From contig NW_017802480.1 in assembly GCF_001625305.1 (NCBI RefSeq), positions 799,787-863,786 of the forward strand: 64,000 nt of DNA, written 5' to 3'. Origin of the DNA: Branchiostoma belcheri. Taxonomy: Eukaryota > Chordata > Leptocardii > Amphioxiformes > Branchiostomatidae. Both the position numbers and the translations under genes were made by a program. The first letter of the stretch is position 1, and each line of letters begins with the position of its first letter. This document shows positions 1 through 10,559 of the stretch, one piece after another. The notes under the pieces were generated by a model, which was not told the origin of the DNA, made no database searches, and worked only from the letters and a program-made list of their open reading frames with translations.

Positions 1-140
1 GGGAGTTGGTCCGCTCTAGAGTGCAGTTTGCCGCACTGTACTCTCATTTTGTACTCTAGAGCGGACCAACTCCCCTGTTATCCCTCTATTTGGCCGATTT
101 CTACTCTTTCCAGTCGCCTTCCGAAGCCTGGTAGAGGCTA
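1..140. mobile_element. MITE family A, copy 1 (cut by window edge)
   Basis: This is the right part of a palindromic element. It has the central inverted motif (GGAGTTGGTCCGCT / AGCGGACCAACTCC) and a right terminal inverted repeat ending GCCTGGTAGAGGCTA. The left terminal repeat lies outside the window. Six more copies share this structure further on. No coding capacity is seen. Confidence 0.75.
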
Positions 141-479
141 GGATGGCCAGCAAAAGAACGCGTTAAAAATTGTAAAAAAATTTAAAACGCAGTATCAAAA
201 CTCCCACCCGCCCGGAGGCCTGCACAGGAGGCTATTCTCGTCCAATATCTGCATGGAGATTGCGGCCCGGCGGGCTGCCGTAGATTGAGCTGTCTTACTT
301 GTCATGTTGATTTGCGTCAAACATCGCACACAGGCCAATAAGTTAGAATTTAGAGTCTAGTAGTTAGAGTAGCCACATACTATATTGTTACCCATTGTCC
401 ATTCTTTATTTTCATGTTACATGTACCTGCAATTCGCCTACGTGCAAGAATTTGCAAGAACCTTTCTTCAGTATTATTA
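141..479. other. No gene seen; one dispersed-repeat fragment
   Basis: No supportable ORF. About 265-335 resembles the segments at about 880-990 and 1810-1965: a shared run around TTGAGCTGTCT, then TCAAACATCGCACAC or similar. It is therefore a fragment of a local dispersed repeat. Confidence 0.5.
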
Positions 480-1965
480 TTTTTTCTTTGACAAACGCCA
501 ATCTACTGGCTATCCAATGTCGCCTTTTCTGATGATTATGTAGATAATAACCATTTCTTATTGCATGCTGCTTCGTCAGCTCACTGGCAAATGTTGTAAA
601 CGTATCAGCAAGCTACAGTACAGTAGGGGCATTGTCAATAGATAGCTTTAAACAATGTCTAGAGCTAGAAGTTCAAGGGTTAGGTGTATCAAGTCGATCG
701 GTGTAATATAGCCAGATGCCGCCGCGCCGCGTGCCTGTGAAGCTGGTGTGTTACGCCGAAAGGCGGTTGTACCGGCTATACAGATACAGATACAGATAAA
801 GCTGTAATATTAGAACAGCATGCATCCGAGCCTATCTAGCACCGCCCCTGAAGTTCCAATATGTATCAAGAGATTACAGAAGTCGAGCGGACGGTAGTTG
901 AGCTGTCTGGCTTGTCAGGTTGATTTGTGCAAAACATCGCACACGGGAGTTTAGTAGTGGTGGGGGGTGGTGACAACTGTCAGATAGAATTTCCTGTGAG
1001 TTTGCTCTGACAACCCAAGCCCGCCCAACTAGCTATTAGAAATCAAGGCGAGCAGAAAACGTCTTCAATCATGTCCTAGTCTCAACATCAATCTACTGGC
1101 TGTTTCAATATTATAGTTTCTTGCTTTGACAAGAAACCCCTCCCAAGTAGATATTCTATTAGAAACCATGTTTATGTTAGCTACAAAAATACGTATTAAT
1201 TTTAGCCGTCATATCAATCTACTACTAGCTGTTTCAATATTGTAGTTTCTTGCTTTGACAAGCGGCCCTCCCATGTAGCTAATATATAAACCATGTCTAT
1301 GTTAGCTACAAAACATAATAATTTGTAGTCTTCATATCAATCTACTTGCTGTTTTGATATTGCCTTTTCTTGATGATTCTGTTAACCTTCGCAGAAGGAA
1401 AACATTAATTTGCCCGTTTCTTCTTCTTCCTCTCCAAATATATAAGGTCAATAACCTGGACCAGACGGATGTGGTACTTGATTACATTATGTAGCAAGTG
1501 GCAGGGCAAAATTGGAGGGGCTGGTCACTATATATACTGTATATAAATGTGTTTGAGTAAGAATAAACAGAGCATTACTTTGTTGGGCTAGACCATGTGA
1601 ATTTGCACACTATGCATAAGCTTTGCAAATGTCACTTTTCTAGTTAAATATATGTATAATCTGATCGCTGTTTTTATATTGCTGTATATATCATATAATC
1701 TGATTGCTGTTTTGTAAGGTTGTTTTCAAATGCTGAGAACATAGAAGTAAACTGTAATATTAAAACACCGTCCAAGGCTAGTACGGACTTAAAAAATTAC
1801 CTGCCTTCCAGTATGTATCATGAGATTACAGCAGTCTCACGGACGATAGTTGAGCTGTCTCGTCTGTCAGGTCGATTTGGACCAAACATCACACACAGTT
1901 TTGCCGCGGGAGTTTGTAGTAGTGGGGGTTGTGACAACTGTCAGGCGGAATTTCACAGTGTGTCA
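480..1965. repeat. Degenerate local repeats (two kinds)
   Basis: A motif like CAATCTACTGGCTGTTTCAA followed by TTTCTTGCTTTGACAAGC recurs at about 490-540, 1085-1135, 1205-1265, 1335-1380 and, degraded, 1665-1710. A second unit (GTATCAAGAGATTACAG..., TTGAGCTGTCTGGCTTGTCAGG, GACAACTGTCAG) occurs at about 860-990 and 1810-1965, and its end recurs near 2890-2950. The small ORF at 1720-2031 lies in this repeat and is not supported as a gene. Confidence 0.55.
601..815 (+). repeat. GC-rich dispersed repeat family D, copy 1
   Basis: An element of about 200 bp runs from AGTAGGGGCATTGTCA through TAGCTTTAAACA to a GC-rich block (GCCGCCGCGCCGCGTGCCTG) and then GAAGCTGGTGTGTTACGCCG and CCGGCTATACAGATACAGA. 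Near-full copies are at 4005-4205 and, inverted, at 23150-23320. Partial copies are at 15975-16060 and about 40250-40312. It has no TIR and no clear Pol III boxes, so its class is unknown. Confidence 0.65.
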
Positions 1966-2061
1966 ACAATAACCCGTCTGTGTTCTAAACCTAGTCCTCG
2001 CGGACGTCATGATTTGAATGCAGGTGCATAAAAGTACTACTGTATTCCATTTTACGTCGAT

Positions 2062-2165
2062 GAAGGTTAGACATACAGGTAATAAGATACGTCAAAAAAC
2101 AGTTACTCAAGCAACTGGATAAATCATATCCAGTTGCTTGAATAACTGTTTTTGGCGTACTATTC
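2062..2165. mobile_element. Foldback element, family I, copy 1
   Basis: The arms CAGTTACTCAAGCAACTGGAT and its inverted copy (ATCCAGTTGCTTGAATAACTG) are separated by only a few bases. They are flanked by GATACGTCAAAAAA and TTTTTGGCGTA, giving a hairpin with arms of about 32 bp (2089-2158). The same sequence with a longer centre occurs at 17915-18105, 27872-27998 and 43615-43745. Confidence 0.7.
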
Positions 2166-2374
2166 CATTTGCATGTTTATTAGATATTGACATTTCTGAG
2201 CAAGAATAATTAACTGTTGAATGGGTCAATATCCACTGCCATTTTTGAGTGGATATTTATTAAAACGTCAATAGCCATTTCCATATTTCTAGCGACTAAA
2301 TTAGTCTGGTATAGACTAGAAAACGCTCCAAGGTAACGCAGCGCAAAAAAGCCATAGCTAACGTGTAATTGTAT
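2166..2374. other. Short spacer, nothing recognised
   Basis: A/T-rich sequence between the foldback and the GGTTCTGGATA cluster. No supported feature. Confidence 0.4.
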
Positions 2375-2870
2375 CCATAGCCGTGCTTTATCCAGAACTA
2401 TGCTCAGACTCGGTCCTGGATAGTCCACACGTTTCCAGAACCACGTCTGGTCATGGGGCAAATCTACATTCTTGGATACGCGGAGACTATCCAGAATCGT
2501 GCCTGATCCTAATCCTAACCTATTCAGGCATAGAACTAGATAGACACGGCTCTGAATAGTCAACGCGTATCCAGAACCGTACCTGAGGCAAATCTACGTT
2601 CTTGGATATATGGACTATCCAGAACCAATAATAAGCCTGGATATGGTTCTGGATAAAGCACGGTTCTGGATATGCGCGGACTATCCAGAACCGTACCTGA
2701 ACATAGTTCTGGATAAAGCACGGTTCTGGATATGTGTGGACTATCCAGAACCGTACCTGAACATAGTTCTGGGTAAAGCACGGTTCTGGATATGCGTGGA
2801 CTATCTAGAACCGTACCTGAACATATGCATGGTTCTGGATAGCGCACGATTCTGGACACAACAGGAGCCC
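2375..2870. repeat. GGTTCTGGATA repeat cluster C1, with a 60-bp tandem core
   Basis: TATCCAGAACCGTGC and its complement recur many times in both orientations. Between 2641 and about 2850 they form a tandem array of exactly 60-bp period (three to four units), each containing GGTTCTGGATA...CTATCCAGAACCGTACCTGA. The array opens several long but meaningless frames on both strands. The same motif builds clusters at 4985-5470, 18128-18385, 44985-45155, 45355-45412 and 47305-47455. Confidence 0.8.
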
Positions 2871-3082
2871 ATTTGCAGACCTGTATACGTACCACGAGAG
2901 ATTGCCGTAAGTGGGGGCAGTGGCGACTGTCAACTGGAATTTCCCGGTCTGTCCACACACTGAAAATCTGCCCCATCGATCTTGTGATAACGACTGGCCG
3001 TGAAACTGGGTGACCGGTGTGATTATATGGTGGGCAGGTCGGAACAAAAACTGCACTGCAGAATTGAGAGGTTATCTGAAGC

Positions 3083-3298
3083 TAGTCTCCACCAGACTCC
3101 TTTGCAGACTGAATAAATAGTAGAAATCTGCCTGAAGGGGGATTTAATTGGTCAGAAGGGTTGGTTGGCCAGAGAGGGTCCACAGGCCAATGGATCCTCT
3201 CTGGCCGGCCAACTCCTCTGGCAAATTAAAATTTAATCCCCAATTTTAGGCCGATTTGTACTATTTATTCCGCCTGCAAAGGAGTCTGATCGAGACTA
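3083..3298. mobile_element. Palindromic MITE with ~45-bp terminal inverted repeats
   Basis: It begins TAGTCTCCACCAGACTCCTT and ends with the near-complement (AAGGAGTCTGATCGAGACTA). A second inverted pair lies inside, around GGTTGGCCAGAGAG and CTCTCTGGCCGGCC. It has no ORF. The ends resemble hAT-type MITE ends (TAG...CTA), but no target duplication was confirmed here. Confidence 0.7.
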
Positions 3299-3450
3299 CT
3301 CTTTTAGGTCTTGGCGTATTTTGTCGCGTTTTGAGACGTTTTTATCGGACTTTCTTTTGTGTACTGGTATTTTTACGTCAGCCCAACAAAAAACAAAAGC
3401 CCAATTCGATACTGCCATTGCAGCCACCAAAAGATCTGCTTGGAGATTAC
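3299..3450. mobile_element. Fragment of the GATCTGCTTGGAGATTA MITE family
   Basis: The end GATCTGCTTGGAGATTAC at about 3430-3450 also closes the elements at 51223-51395 and about 45246-45360. The interior (GGCGTATTTTG..GTTTT..GACTTTCTTTTGTGTACT) is similar to about 8040-8110 and about 41590-41650. The overlapping ORFs at 3256-3503 are repeat shadows. Confidence 0.45.
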
Positions 3451-4004
3451 ATGAGTTGGAAAGTGTACGTGCATGCGATAAAGTTGCGGTGAAGATGCGG
3501 TGAAGTAAAAAAGTTACATGAAATGTGAAATATCACACATTTTTGCACTCTTCTATGTACCTGAAGAAAAATCAGTAATGTGCGGTTTAACTGCCAGTGG
3601 TGAGATTTATTCGGCAATTTTGTTCTAAATGGCTGCAGATATGCCCATGATATACATGCATTTGCATTCTACACATCACATAACCCGGGAAAATTCGTTT
3701 CGCCCAAATTCTGTCAATATAAGCTGGAGATAGCTCAGATTGTGCTCTCTGAGATTGGGGCACTTGATAACAATTACTACAACTGTGCATCAAATTTAAC
3801 AACACCTGAGATGCAGTATGTAAAACTTTACGACTTTTACGACAGTTAACCGAACATCCATAGAATAAAGTTTGTAGCTCGAACACATCACAGGTAACGT
3901 TACATGTACATGGCGTCTTTCAAACCGCAGAAACGTTCTGCTGTGTAATCTCCAGCCAGCCTGGAAGCAAACTTTTTCCCCACTTCTGATACAAACAGTG
4001 GAAC
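3451..4004. other. No gene seen
   Basis: Only short ORFs without coding character. No repeat structure noticed. Confidence 0.4.
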
Positions 4005-4205
4005 TCGCTGTCACAAACTAAAGTAGGGGTATTGTCATTAAATAGCTTTAAACACTGTTTACAGTTAGATGTTCAAGTGTTAGATGTAACAGGTCATTCC
4101 GTGTATTGTAGCCAGCTGCCGCCGCGCCGCGTGCCTGCGAAGCTGGTGTGTTACGCCGAAGGGTGGTTATACCGGCTATACTGATACAGATACATCCTAC
4201 TGTAA
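4005..4205 (+). repeat. GC-rich dispersed repeat family D, copy 2
   Basis: Same order of blocks as at 601-815: AGTAGGGGTATTGTCA, TAGCTTTAAACACTG, the GCCGCCGCGCCGCG block, GAAGCTGGTGTGTTACGCCG, and CCGGCTATACTGATACAGA. Confidence 0.65.
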
Positions 4206-4516
4206 TAGATAGAAACATGGAACTAGAAAACGATTTTAGCTTGCAACACCTGCTTGGATACTGAGTTTGTAAATACAGTGCACAGTAGCAATTGTAGAGC
4301 ACACACTAACAGGTGGGAGGGGCGAACAATGTGGTGGACTTTGGTCAAACCCCTAAACTACATCGATCTGGTAGGTGACATCATAATGTTTTTATTACAA
4401 CACTTTAGTTGCTAGTATTAAACGGTAAGGGCTTTGAAAAACAGGGCAACACATTTCAGTTCTTGACACTGTTCTGAACTACAAAAACGTCAGGAAGTGA
4501 ATTCTAGGAATATATC
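4206..4516. other. No gene seen
   Basis: No supported feature; ordinary A/T-rich spacer. Confidence 0.4.
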
Positions 4517-4702
4517 TAGCCTCCCTCAGGCTTCAAAAGCGGCAGGAAAGAGGAGAAAGTGTCCAAACACTGAAATAGACAGATAGCATACCAGGGGAGT
4601 TAGTCCGCTAAAGGAGTACAGTTTGCCGCCCTCTGGCATGTTATCTGTCTGTTTGGCCAATGTCTACTGTTTCCAGCCGCTTCTGAAGCCTGGTAGAGAC
4701 TA
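4517..4702. mobile_element. MITE family A, copy 2 (diverged)
   Basis: It begins TAGCCTCCCTCAGGCTTCAA and ends GAAGCCTGGTAGAGACTA. The interior CAGGGGAGTTAGTCCGCT and the CTGTCTGTTTGGCCAA segment match the other family A copies. The left inverted repeat is more diverged than the right. Confidence 0.7.
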
Positions 4703-4984
4703 GAGCAAACCATTCACTGGTCTTGTTTTGAACTTACTTCCTCTAAATCACGTACTAGTACGTTTTGTTGACACAAGTTGGCACCTAGAACTACAAGACT
4801 AACAAGAGTTTGATTATGTTTGGACATGACCGGAAGAACAATGGGTGATGGTTGAGCCGTTAGTTCAGTTGTAGAGTTGCCACCAGCTACAAGTACCCCG
4901 TGTATGGGCGTTCCCTTTGTTTGTTGTTAGTTTTAGTTCGCCACACCAAACGATTTGAGCAAGTACGGGACAACACTTCTTGTA
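4703..4984. other. No gene seen
   Basis: No ORF or repeat could be supported. Confidence 0.4.
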
Positions 4985-5470
4985 TCCAGGTAAGATTTTT
5001 CTATCCAGAACCCGTGCTTTATCCAGAACCATGCTCGGGGTACGATTCTGGATAGCCCACGCGTATCCAGAACCGTGCCTGGGGCAAATCTACATATATA
5101 CATGTACTTGGCGTTCTTAGATACGCGGAAACTATCCAGAACCGTGCCTGATCCAACCCTAAACCCATAGAACTAGATAGGCACAGCCCTGAATACAATA
5201 TATGATCAGGTAAGCCACTGAAGTAACACGTCGCCTTCTGCTAAAGCACCCATGCTACTTGAGACGAGAGTAGAACGAGCTATCGTTAAGACCTTGCTGT
5301 ACCCAGAACCGTGCCTGTCTAGTTCTGTGTCTGAATGGGTTAGGGTTAGGATCAGGCACGGTTCTGGATAGTCTCAGCGTATCCAAGAACGTAGATGTGT
5401 CCCAGACACGGTTCTGGATACGCCCGGACTATCCAGAATCCGATAAAGCACGGTTCTGGACACAATAACA
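4985..5470. repeat. GGTTCTGGATA repeat cluster C2
   Basis: Repeats of TATCCAGAACCGTGC occur in both orientations. The block GCGGA..ACTATCCAGAACCGTGCC ending near TAGAACTAGATAGGCA appears at about 5125-5190, and its inverted copy (AGTTCTGTGTCTGAATGGGT, TTAGGGTTAGGATCAGGCAC) at about 5320-5400, so the cluster is itself an inverted pair. A short telomere-like GGGTTAGGGTTAGG sits inside the unit. Confidence 0.7.
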
Positions 5471-7668
5471 GCCCGACTGATTAATTAACTGGGTCCGCAC
5501 GAGCTAAAGAAACAGGTTGGACAAAGCCGGGTTTAGATAGTTCCCGTCCGCCGGGCGAAGGCTTTCTTTCCGGTCACCGCTGCGTAACTCGGCGTGAAAT
5601 AGCAGAGAAAGTGGAGCTAATTTGCAGGAGCTGAGAGCTCGCCCCGCTTGTCTTGCCTTTCTCTGCTTGAGGCCTGGGGAAATTAGGAGAAGGTTTAGGT
5701 TCATTGTGGCGCTAGCGCGGAGTTATATTTGAGCTCTTTGATGTAGGGGAAACAGTGGAGAGGCCTGGAGCTGTAATTAGCTCACTTGTAGCTAAGAGGT
5801 GAATTTGGGTGATAACAGTACTTTAAAGTTGTTTCAAGTTAAGACCCGGTTGTATAAGAACCTTATTACTGAGATTACATCAGCAATAGGGCGATGCCCC
5901 CAATCAAATAGATGGGTTACTTAGTAGTTGTACAATGCACCAGGAATTTCATTTTCATGTTGCTTTAAGTTTGGGTTTCCAACTTTAACAAATATGTAAA
6001 CCAAGCATCTCTTTATGAACCTAAATAGCAAGAGCAATAGATATATGTACAATGATATACAAGTACATGTATATACAAAACACATATGCTCTTTGAAACG
6101 AGGAATAGAAGTTTATTGTACGCTCAGTAATACGTTAAAATTGAGGGCTTCCAATACTTGTAGGGTAGGACATAGTAGCAGGTGGCAGTTTTTTCTTTTG
6201 GAGGCGGGGGGGGGGGCTAAGTGGGGCCTCTATTTGAGTGGCCAATGGACCTACACCTACACTTGACCAACAGTCACAATTTTGCCACGGAAGATCTGCT
6301 TGGAGATTATCTGGGTATAGCTATCAATAGAGAAGTATCAGGGAGAGCATAGAGCTGAAAATTACTGGCCAGGCTCGCCCTTAAACCTCCTCTGTTTATC
6401 ACAAGTCTTTCTCTGTGAGGACAAAGACCTTACAATGGCGGAGGACGGTTCCATTGTACAGGGGTGTGATCCTTCTGTTGTCCCGCATCTGGGCTGGACC
6501 GGGGGGGGGGATCTAACAGGTGGTCTCAAGCACACGGAGCTAGCCGGGAATCATGAATACTTAAATTGATGTATTCCTTATTTTTAACAGTTATAGAAGG
6601 ACATTGGCCTCCTCCAGGCCTTCTGGAGTTACGGATAGTAGGATTTGGTAAAAAAAAAATTGGGTGAATGTTTGGCCAGGAAAGTGAGTCCACAGTAAGA
6701 GTAACATTTCCCCTCAGAAGCGACGGCAAATGCGATCTCCCCTGGCAAAATATTATTCCTATAGTAAGCGTGGTTAGTCTGGTCAAGGACATTATAAGGG
6801 CATGTTGGTAGTTCAGTCACATGCATTAAAATATGCTTTTAAAACATATCAAAATTTACAAAATGAACACTCTACAGTTGTTGTATTTGCATGATTAAAA
6901 TCTTGTATGTAAATTGTTGAGTACTTAGTTTCCTTCCCCGGTTAACACCATGGTCATTGTAGTTTCCCCACAGGGGGTTATTGTGGTATTTTATGTCTCG
7001 CCTGTGGTCTGGCGGTCTGGTGCGGAATAGTACTAGTGTGGTTTTGTTTTGTGTTTGGGGGTTCCTTCTCGCCTGTTTATGTCAAGATTTCGCTTCTCGC
7101 TTCTAAGAGTGAGATTTCTTCGTCATTGTGGATGCACATCATGAGGTAAGATTTAAGTAACACACCATCTCTTCCAAATGCCATGAAGATACCCATGAAA
7201 ATTCATCTACTGTACTTGCTTTCTCGCTCTCCTGACTTCATGATACTAGAAAGGTCTGCAGTCATCAAAACGGGACGTTATACCAGCTGCAAAGTCCACT
7301 GTTCATATTGTAATAGCTTCTTGAAAAGAGCTCCTCGGACAGTTTCCTTGTTACATAGACTTGTAGTATACGTATGTACATTGTCCGCCTTTCCTGTTAC
7401 GTATGCGTAGCTTAATCTACAATCTACAATATTACAGCTTTTCAGTGAGATTTTGTTTTGTGCTCGAGCTTTTCAGTTAGCCCGAACTGCGTCCGATTTT
7501 CCACCCAGTACTTGACCATACAGGACTCAGCGTGTTCACCTCCATACTCAGCGGATAAAAAGGTGCTTGGAGTGCTTTTATGTTTGTGTGTAAACACAGG
7601 GTTGGGTTGCAGTGAGTTTGTGTAACATCCACGCATCAACACACATGGCATACAGGAGTGCACACAGG
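5471..7668. other. No gene seen over 2.2 kb
   Basis: ORFs of 65-88 codons occur but show no recognisable domain or exon pattern. There are poly-G runs near 6205-6215 and 6500-6510. A fragment GATCTGCTTGGAGATTAT at about 6293-6310 belongs to the GATCTGCTTGGAGATTA MITE family. Confidence 0.45.
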
Positions 7669-7864
7669 TAGCCTCCATAGCATGCCAAAAACTGGGGGTT
7701 TGGGGGTCTTCAGGGTCTTTGGGAGCTTTTATGTGCTATTTTCTGATTGCATATAGACAACATAGCCGGCCTGGTTGAATTACCCCCGTTTTTTAGAACT
7801 GGGCTAATCAGAAAACAACCGAAGACCACCAAACCCCCAGTTCTATAAGCCTGCTACGGAGGCT
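7669..7864. mobile_element. MITE family B, copy 1
   Basis: A 196-bp element beginning TAGCCTCCATAGCATGCC and ending CTGCTACGGAGGCTA. The interior blocks AACTGGGGGTTTGGGGGTCT and AACCCCCAGTTCTATAAG are mutual near-complements. Flanks GCACACAGG (left) and ACACACAGG (right) look like a 9-bp target duplication with one mismatch. Other copies: 31020, 32117, 35467, 36007 and 46384. No coding sequence. Confidence 0.85.
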
Positions 7865-7883
7865 AACACACAGGGGCATTCAA

Positions 7884-8005
7884 GTACTCTCTAAGCAGAG
7901 GTTGGTGGGGAAGAGTGTTACCTTTCTAATATGCAGCGACAGAAAATAAACGGGGCATATTAGAAAGGTAACAATCTTCCCCACCAACCTCAGCTTGGAG
8001 AGTAC
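7884..8005. mobile_element. Foldback hairpin (~50-bp arms)
   Basis: Left arm GTACTCTCTAAGCAGAGGTT...GGAAGAGTGTTACCTTTCTAATATGC. The right arm is its near-complement, starting GCATATTAGAAAGGTAAC. The loop is about 20 bases. The preceding sequence (CAGGGGCATTCAAGTACTCT) is repeated immediately after the element (from about 8006). Confidence 0.75.
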
Positions 8006-8084
8006 AGGGGCATTCAAATACTCTCCAAGCAGAAGTTTAGGCGTCGGCTCATTTTTGACGTATTTTAGGCGTTTCTAGCGCGCT

Positions 8085-8570
8085 TTCTCTTTGTACTTGT
8101 ACATTTTTGATTGCTAGGCTTGCGAAAAAAAACAGTATAAGAAAAAAAGCCCAGCCTGTAATAGAAAGGGGCGTTAGATAGTTTCTCGTATACCTAGTGC
8201 TGGCTAATGGCTCCAGATTCTGTGATAATAGAGCAATCTTGAACATTTCCGATTATTGAATAGCACATCTTAGTACCAAGACATACGAAGTGTATAAAAG
8301 CAGTTTAGCCGAAGTCAACATTTGGCGTTAGACTTGCGAAAAAAAGGAACCAGTATAACTTAAGAAAGAAAGCCTAGCCTCTAATAGAAAAGGGCGTTAG
8401 TTTCTCTTAGATGGTTTCTCGTATTGCTAGGTCTGGCTAATGGTCCCATCTGCCCAGATTCTATGCTAGTAGTGCAATCTAGATGGATTCCAATCATATC
8501 AAAGAGTACAACTTTGTAAGAAGACCTACAAAATGTGTAAAAGCGGTTTATCCATTTGCTTGAAGATAGG
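8085..8570. repeat. Two-unit tandem repeat (~230 bp)
   Basis: Unit 1 (about 8115-8310) and unit 2 (about 8332-8560) share CTTGCGAAAAAAA, AGTATAA, AGCC.AGCCT, TAATAGAAA.GGGCGTTAG, GTTTCTCGTAT, CTGGCTAATGG, AGATTCT and AAAAGC.GTTTA in the same order, with scattered differences. Confidence 0.6.
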
Positions 8571-9639
8571 TTTAAACGCAGCGTCTAATTTTCGCCCTCT
8601 CATCCCAACATTTCCGGCTCTCGAAAAGCGCACTCCCTGAAACCTCTAATTTTCACCACCGCAGAAATTACAGACTAGCTACAGCAAGCTCGCAGGCGGC
8701 TGTATACGTGTTTGATCCGCCTGGAGTATGTTATTACGGAAAGTTGAAGTTTGTCCTCTGCTTCCTTCAGCGTGTCAAAACAAGCGAGTTGGCGGTAATG
8801 CATAAGTGGCCATGCACCTGTGAGTGTGCCAGATTTTCCCATGAAAAATATGCTTTGTCTTCAAGAGGGAGGTTACAAGAGGTTGTTACTAGAGCTCTGT
8901 ACTACTTCTGGTGTAGAAGTATAGTATTTTATTGCAAGTTTGCTCCCAATGGCTAATCAATACATGACAATATATCGTTATACAATACATGCATATATGA
9001 CAATAGTGACTTTTCTAGTCATAGAACCCATAGTTATTGTACTTTTTTTGCAGGATTTTATTTTTACTTTTGTGGTGAGTTTGATGGGTCACTCATTCTG
9101 GTTGATTTGTATGCACAACAACGCTCTTATCTTGTCAGTTGACTCTATCTATCTATCTATATATATAGAGATAGATATATATAAGTACGCGAGAATATAT
9201 ATATATTGTTTTTTTGCCAGCTTCGTCTGTGCACGTATTATATGTAAAAGCTCTTACCACACACATACATTTACCGATGACCTATTTAGGTCATCAGGTG
9301 CAGGTCAAAGGTCGGCAAAGCTTGAAGCCATTTAAAACACCACGTGGCGTTTAAAGCTCCCTAAGATAACGGTGATTGTACGTATTATCTCATATTTGTG
9401 GAACGAAAGGATATATATCTAAACTTGGACACACAATCTTTATCCTCTTCACCTCAATTATTCCACTACCTTGGAAGGTGGGCTTCTTGAATTAGCGTCC
9501 TACAGGAGCAGAAAATTGCCTAATTACGTTAAAATGCAAGAGCAAGCTCAACTTTACGCCACACTTTGACCACTGTGACCAAAGATTTGAAAGATTGAGC
9601 TCAACGAATTCAATACACGTCTTTTAAACCATACCTTTA
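8571..9639. other. No gene seen; one DR1-like motif
   Basis: The ORFs at 8708-9335 lack recognisable domains; the 131-codon one is A/T-rich and includes a TATC/TATA microsatellite. AGGTCAAAGGTCG at about 9302-9314 is close to a DR1 nuclear-receptor half-site pair. With no gene nearby, its function is unknown. Confidence 0.35.
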
Positions 9640-10045
9640 CAACTTGCATTCTCTTCCAATTACGGCATAAAGGGTCACACAGATCCAATTTTGGTCACTG
9701 TCTAGTGGAAAGGAGGCTTTACTCGCAAAGTTTCTAGCTTTTCTGTTACCAAATTCTCCATAAAAAAGCATAGATTGTGCCCCCAAGGTTGCAAAAGTTA
9801 GACTTATTGCACGAACTAATTGACAACAAAACACACAGAACTTAAAACAAATCGTTCTTTATGAATTGAATCGTCGAGTTACCTGTCAATGTTTTGATCG
9901 CTCAAGGATCATTTTGTAGTGTAAAAAGGGCTTTACTTGTAAAGTTTCCAGTTTTTCTGTTACCAAATTCTCCATAAAACGGCCTAGATTGTGCCCCCAA
10001 GGTTGGGCGAATTAGTCTGCTGGTGCGAAATAATTGGAAGGGTGA
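9640..10045. repeat. Two-unit tandem repeat (~135-bp core, ~210-bp period)
   Basis: TTTTTCTGTTACCAAATTCT, CCATAAAA and TAGATTGTGCCCCCAAGGTT recur at about 9715-9795 and 9945-10010. The two small minus-strand ORFs (9637-9834 and 9902-10129) encode related peptides only because they lie in these repeats. Confidence 0.6.
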
Positions 10046-10311
10046 TGGCCGTTTTCCCTCTAAGCGTTGAACAACCAAAGCACAAATTCGTCCTGGGAGC
10101 TCCAGGGCCCATCGGTGGTTACTTAGCATGGTCCTCGCGTACTTACCGCAAATAAGCTTTTAGGCAAATTGTGAAAGGCATGTAAGCCCTAACCTCCCTT
10201 ACATGGAACATTGCGCCCCGGTCCCCAAAAGTGGATTGTGTGTAATGGTTAGTGTGCGTTGGCGTTGGGCGGACGTTTTTTGTCGTTTTTCAACTAGCAT
10301 TTACCATAGCC

Positions 10312-10382
10312 TAGCCTGAGTGTCAGCCTTTTTAGCGATCGTGGGAAGCGGACGAAAGCTAAAAAGGCTGACACTCAGGCTA
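10312..10382. mobile_element. Perfect-arm hairpin MITE
   Basis: TAGCCTGAGTGTCAGCCTTT (continuing TTAGC) and its exact complement form arms of about 25 bp around a loop of about 21 bases. The TAG...CTA ends resemble those of the other MITEs. It directly abuts the next element. Confidence 0.75.
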
Positions 10383-10559
10383 CATCTACCAGGTTTCGGG
10401 AGGCGGCTGGAAAGAGTAGAATTTGGCTAAATAGATAGATAGCATGCCAGGGGAGTTGGTCCGCTAGAGAGTACACTTGGAGGCACCCCTGGCATGTTAC
10501 TTCTCTATTTGGCCAAATTATACTCTTTCCGGCAGCCACCTGAAGTATGGGAGAGGCTA
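10383..10559. mobile_element. MITE family A, copy 3
   Basis: Left terminal repeat CTACCAGGTTTCGGGAGGCG and a right end resembling TGAAGTATGGGAGAGGCTA. The centre is GCCAGGGGAGTTGGTCCGCT followed by CCCCTGGCATGTTA. The first few bases of the left end are missing or replaced where it touches the hairpin. Confidence 0.7.

Noticed and set aside
2641-2850. 60-bp array considered as CRISPR or as a coding repeat
   Set aside because: The whole 60 bp repeats, including the putative spacers; frames open on both strands are symmetric consequences of the inverted motif.
5337-5350. Telomere repeat GGGTTAGGGTTAGG as an interstitial telomere
   Set aside because: Only two units long and part of a recurring repeat unit; not a telomeric tract.
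9637-10129. Two minus-strand ORFs encoding similar peptides (TLGAQS, FYGEFGNRK)
   Set aside because: They lie in a two-unit tandem repeat, and the DNA identity extends beyond the frames; no sign of codon-level constraint.
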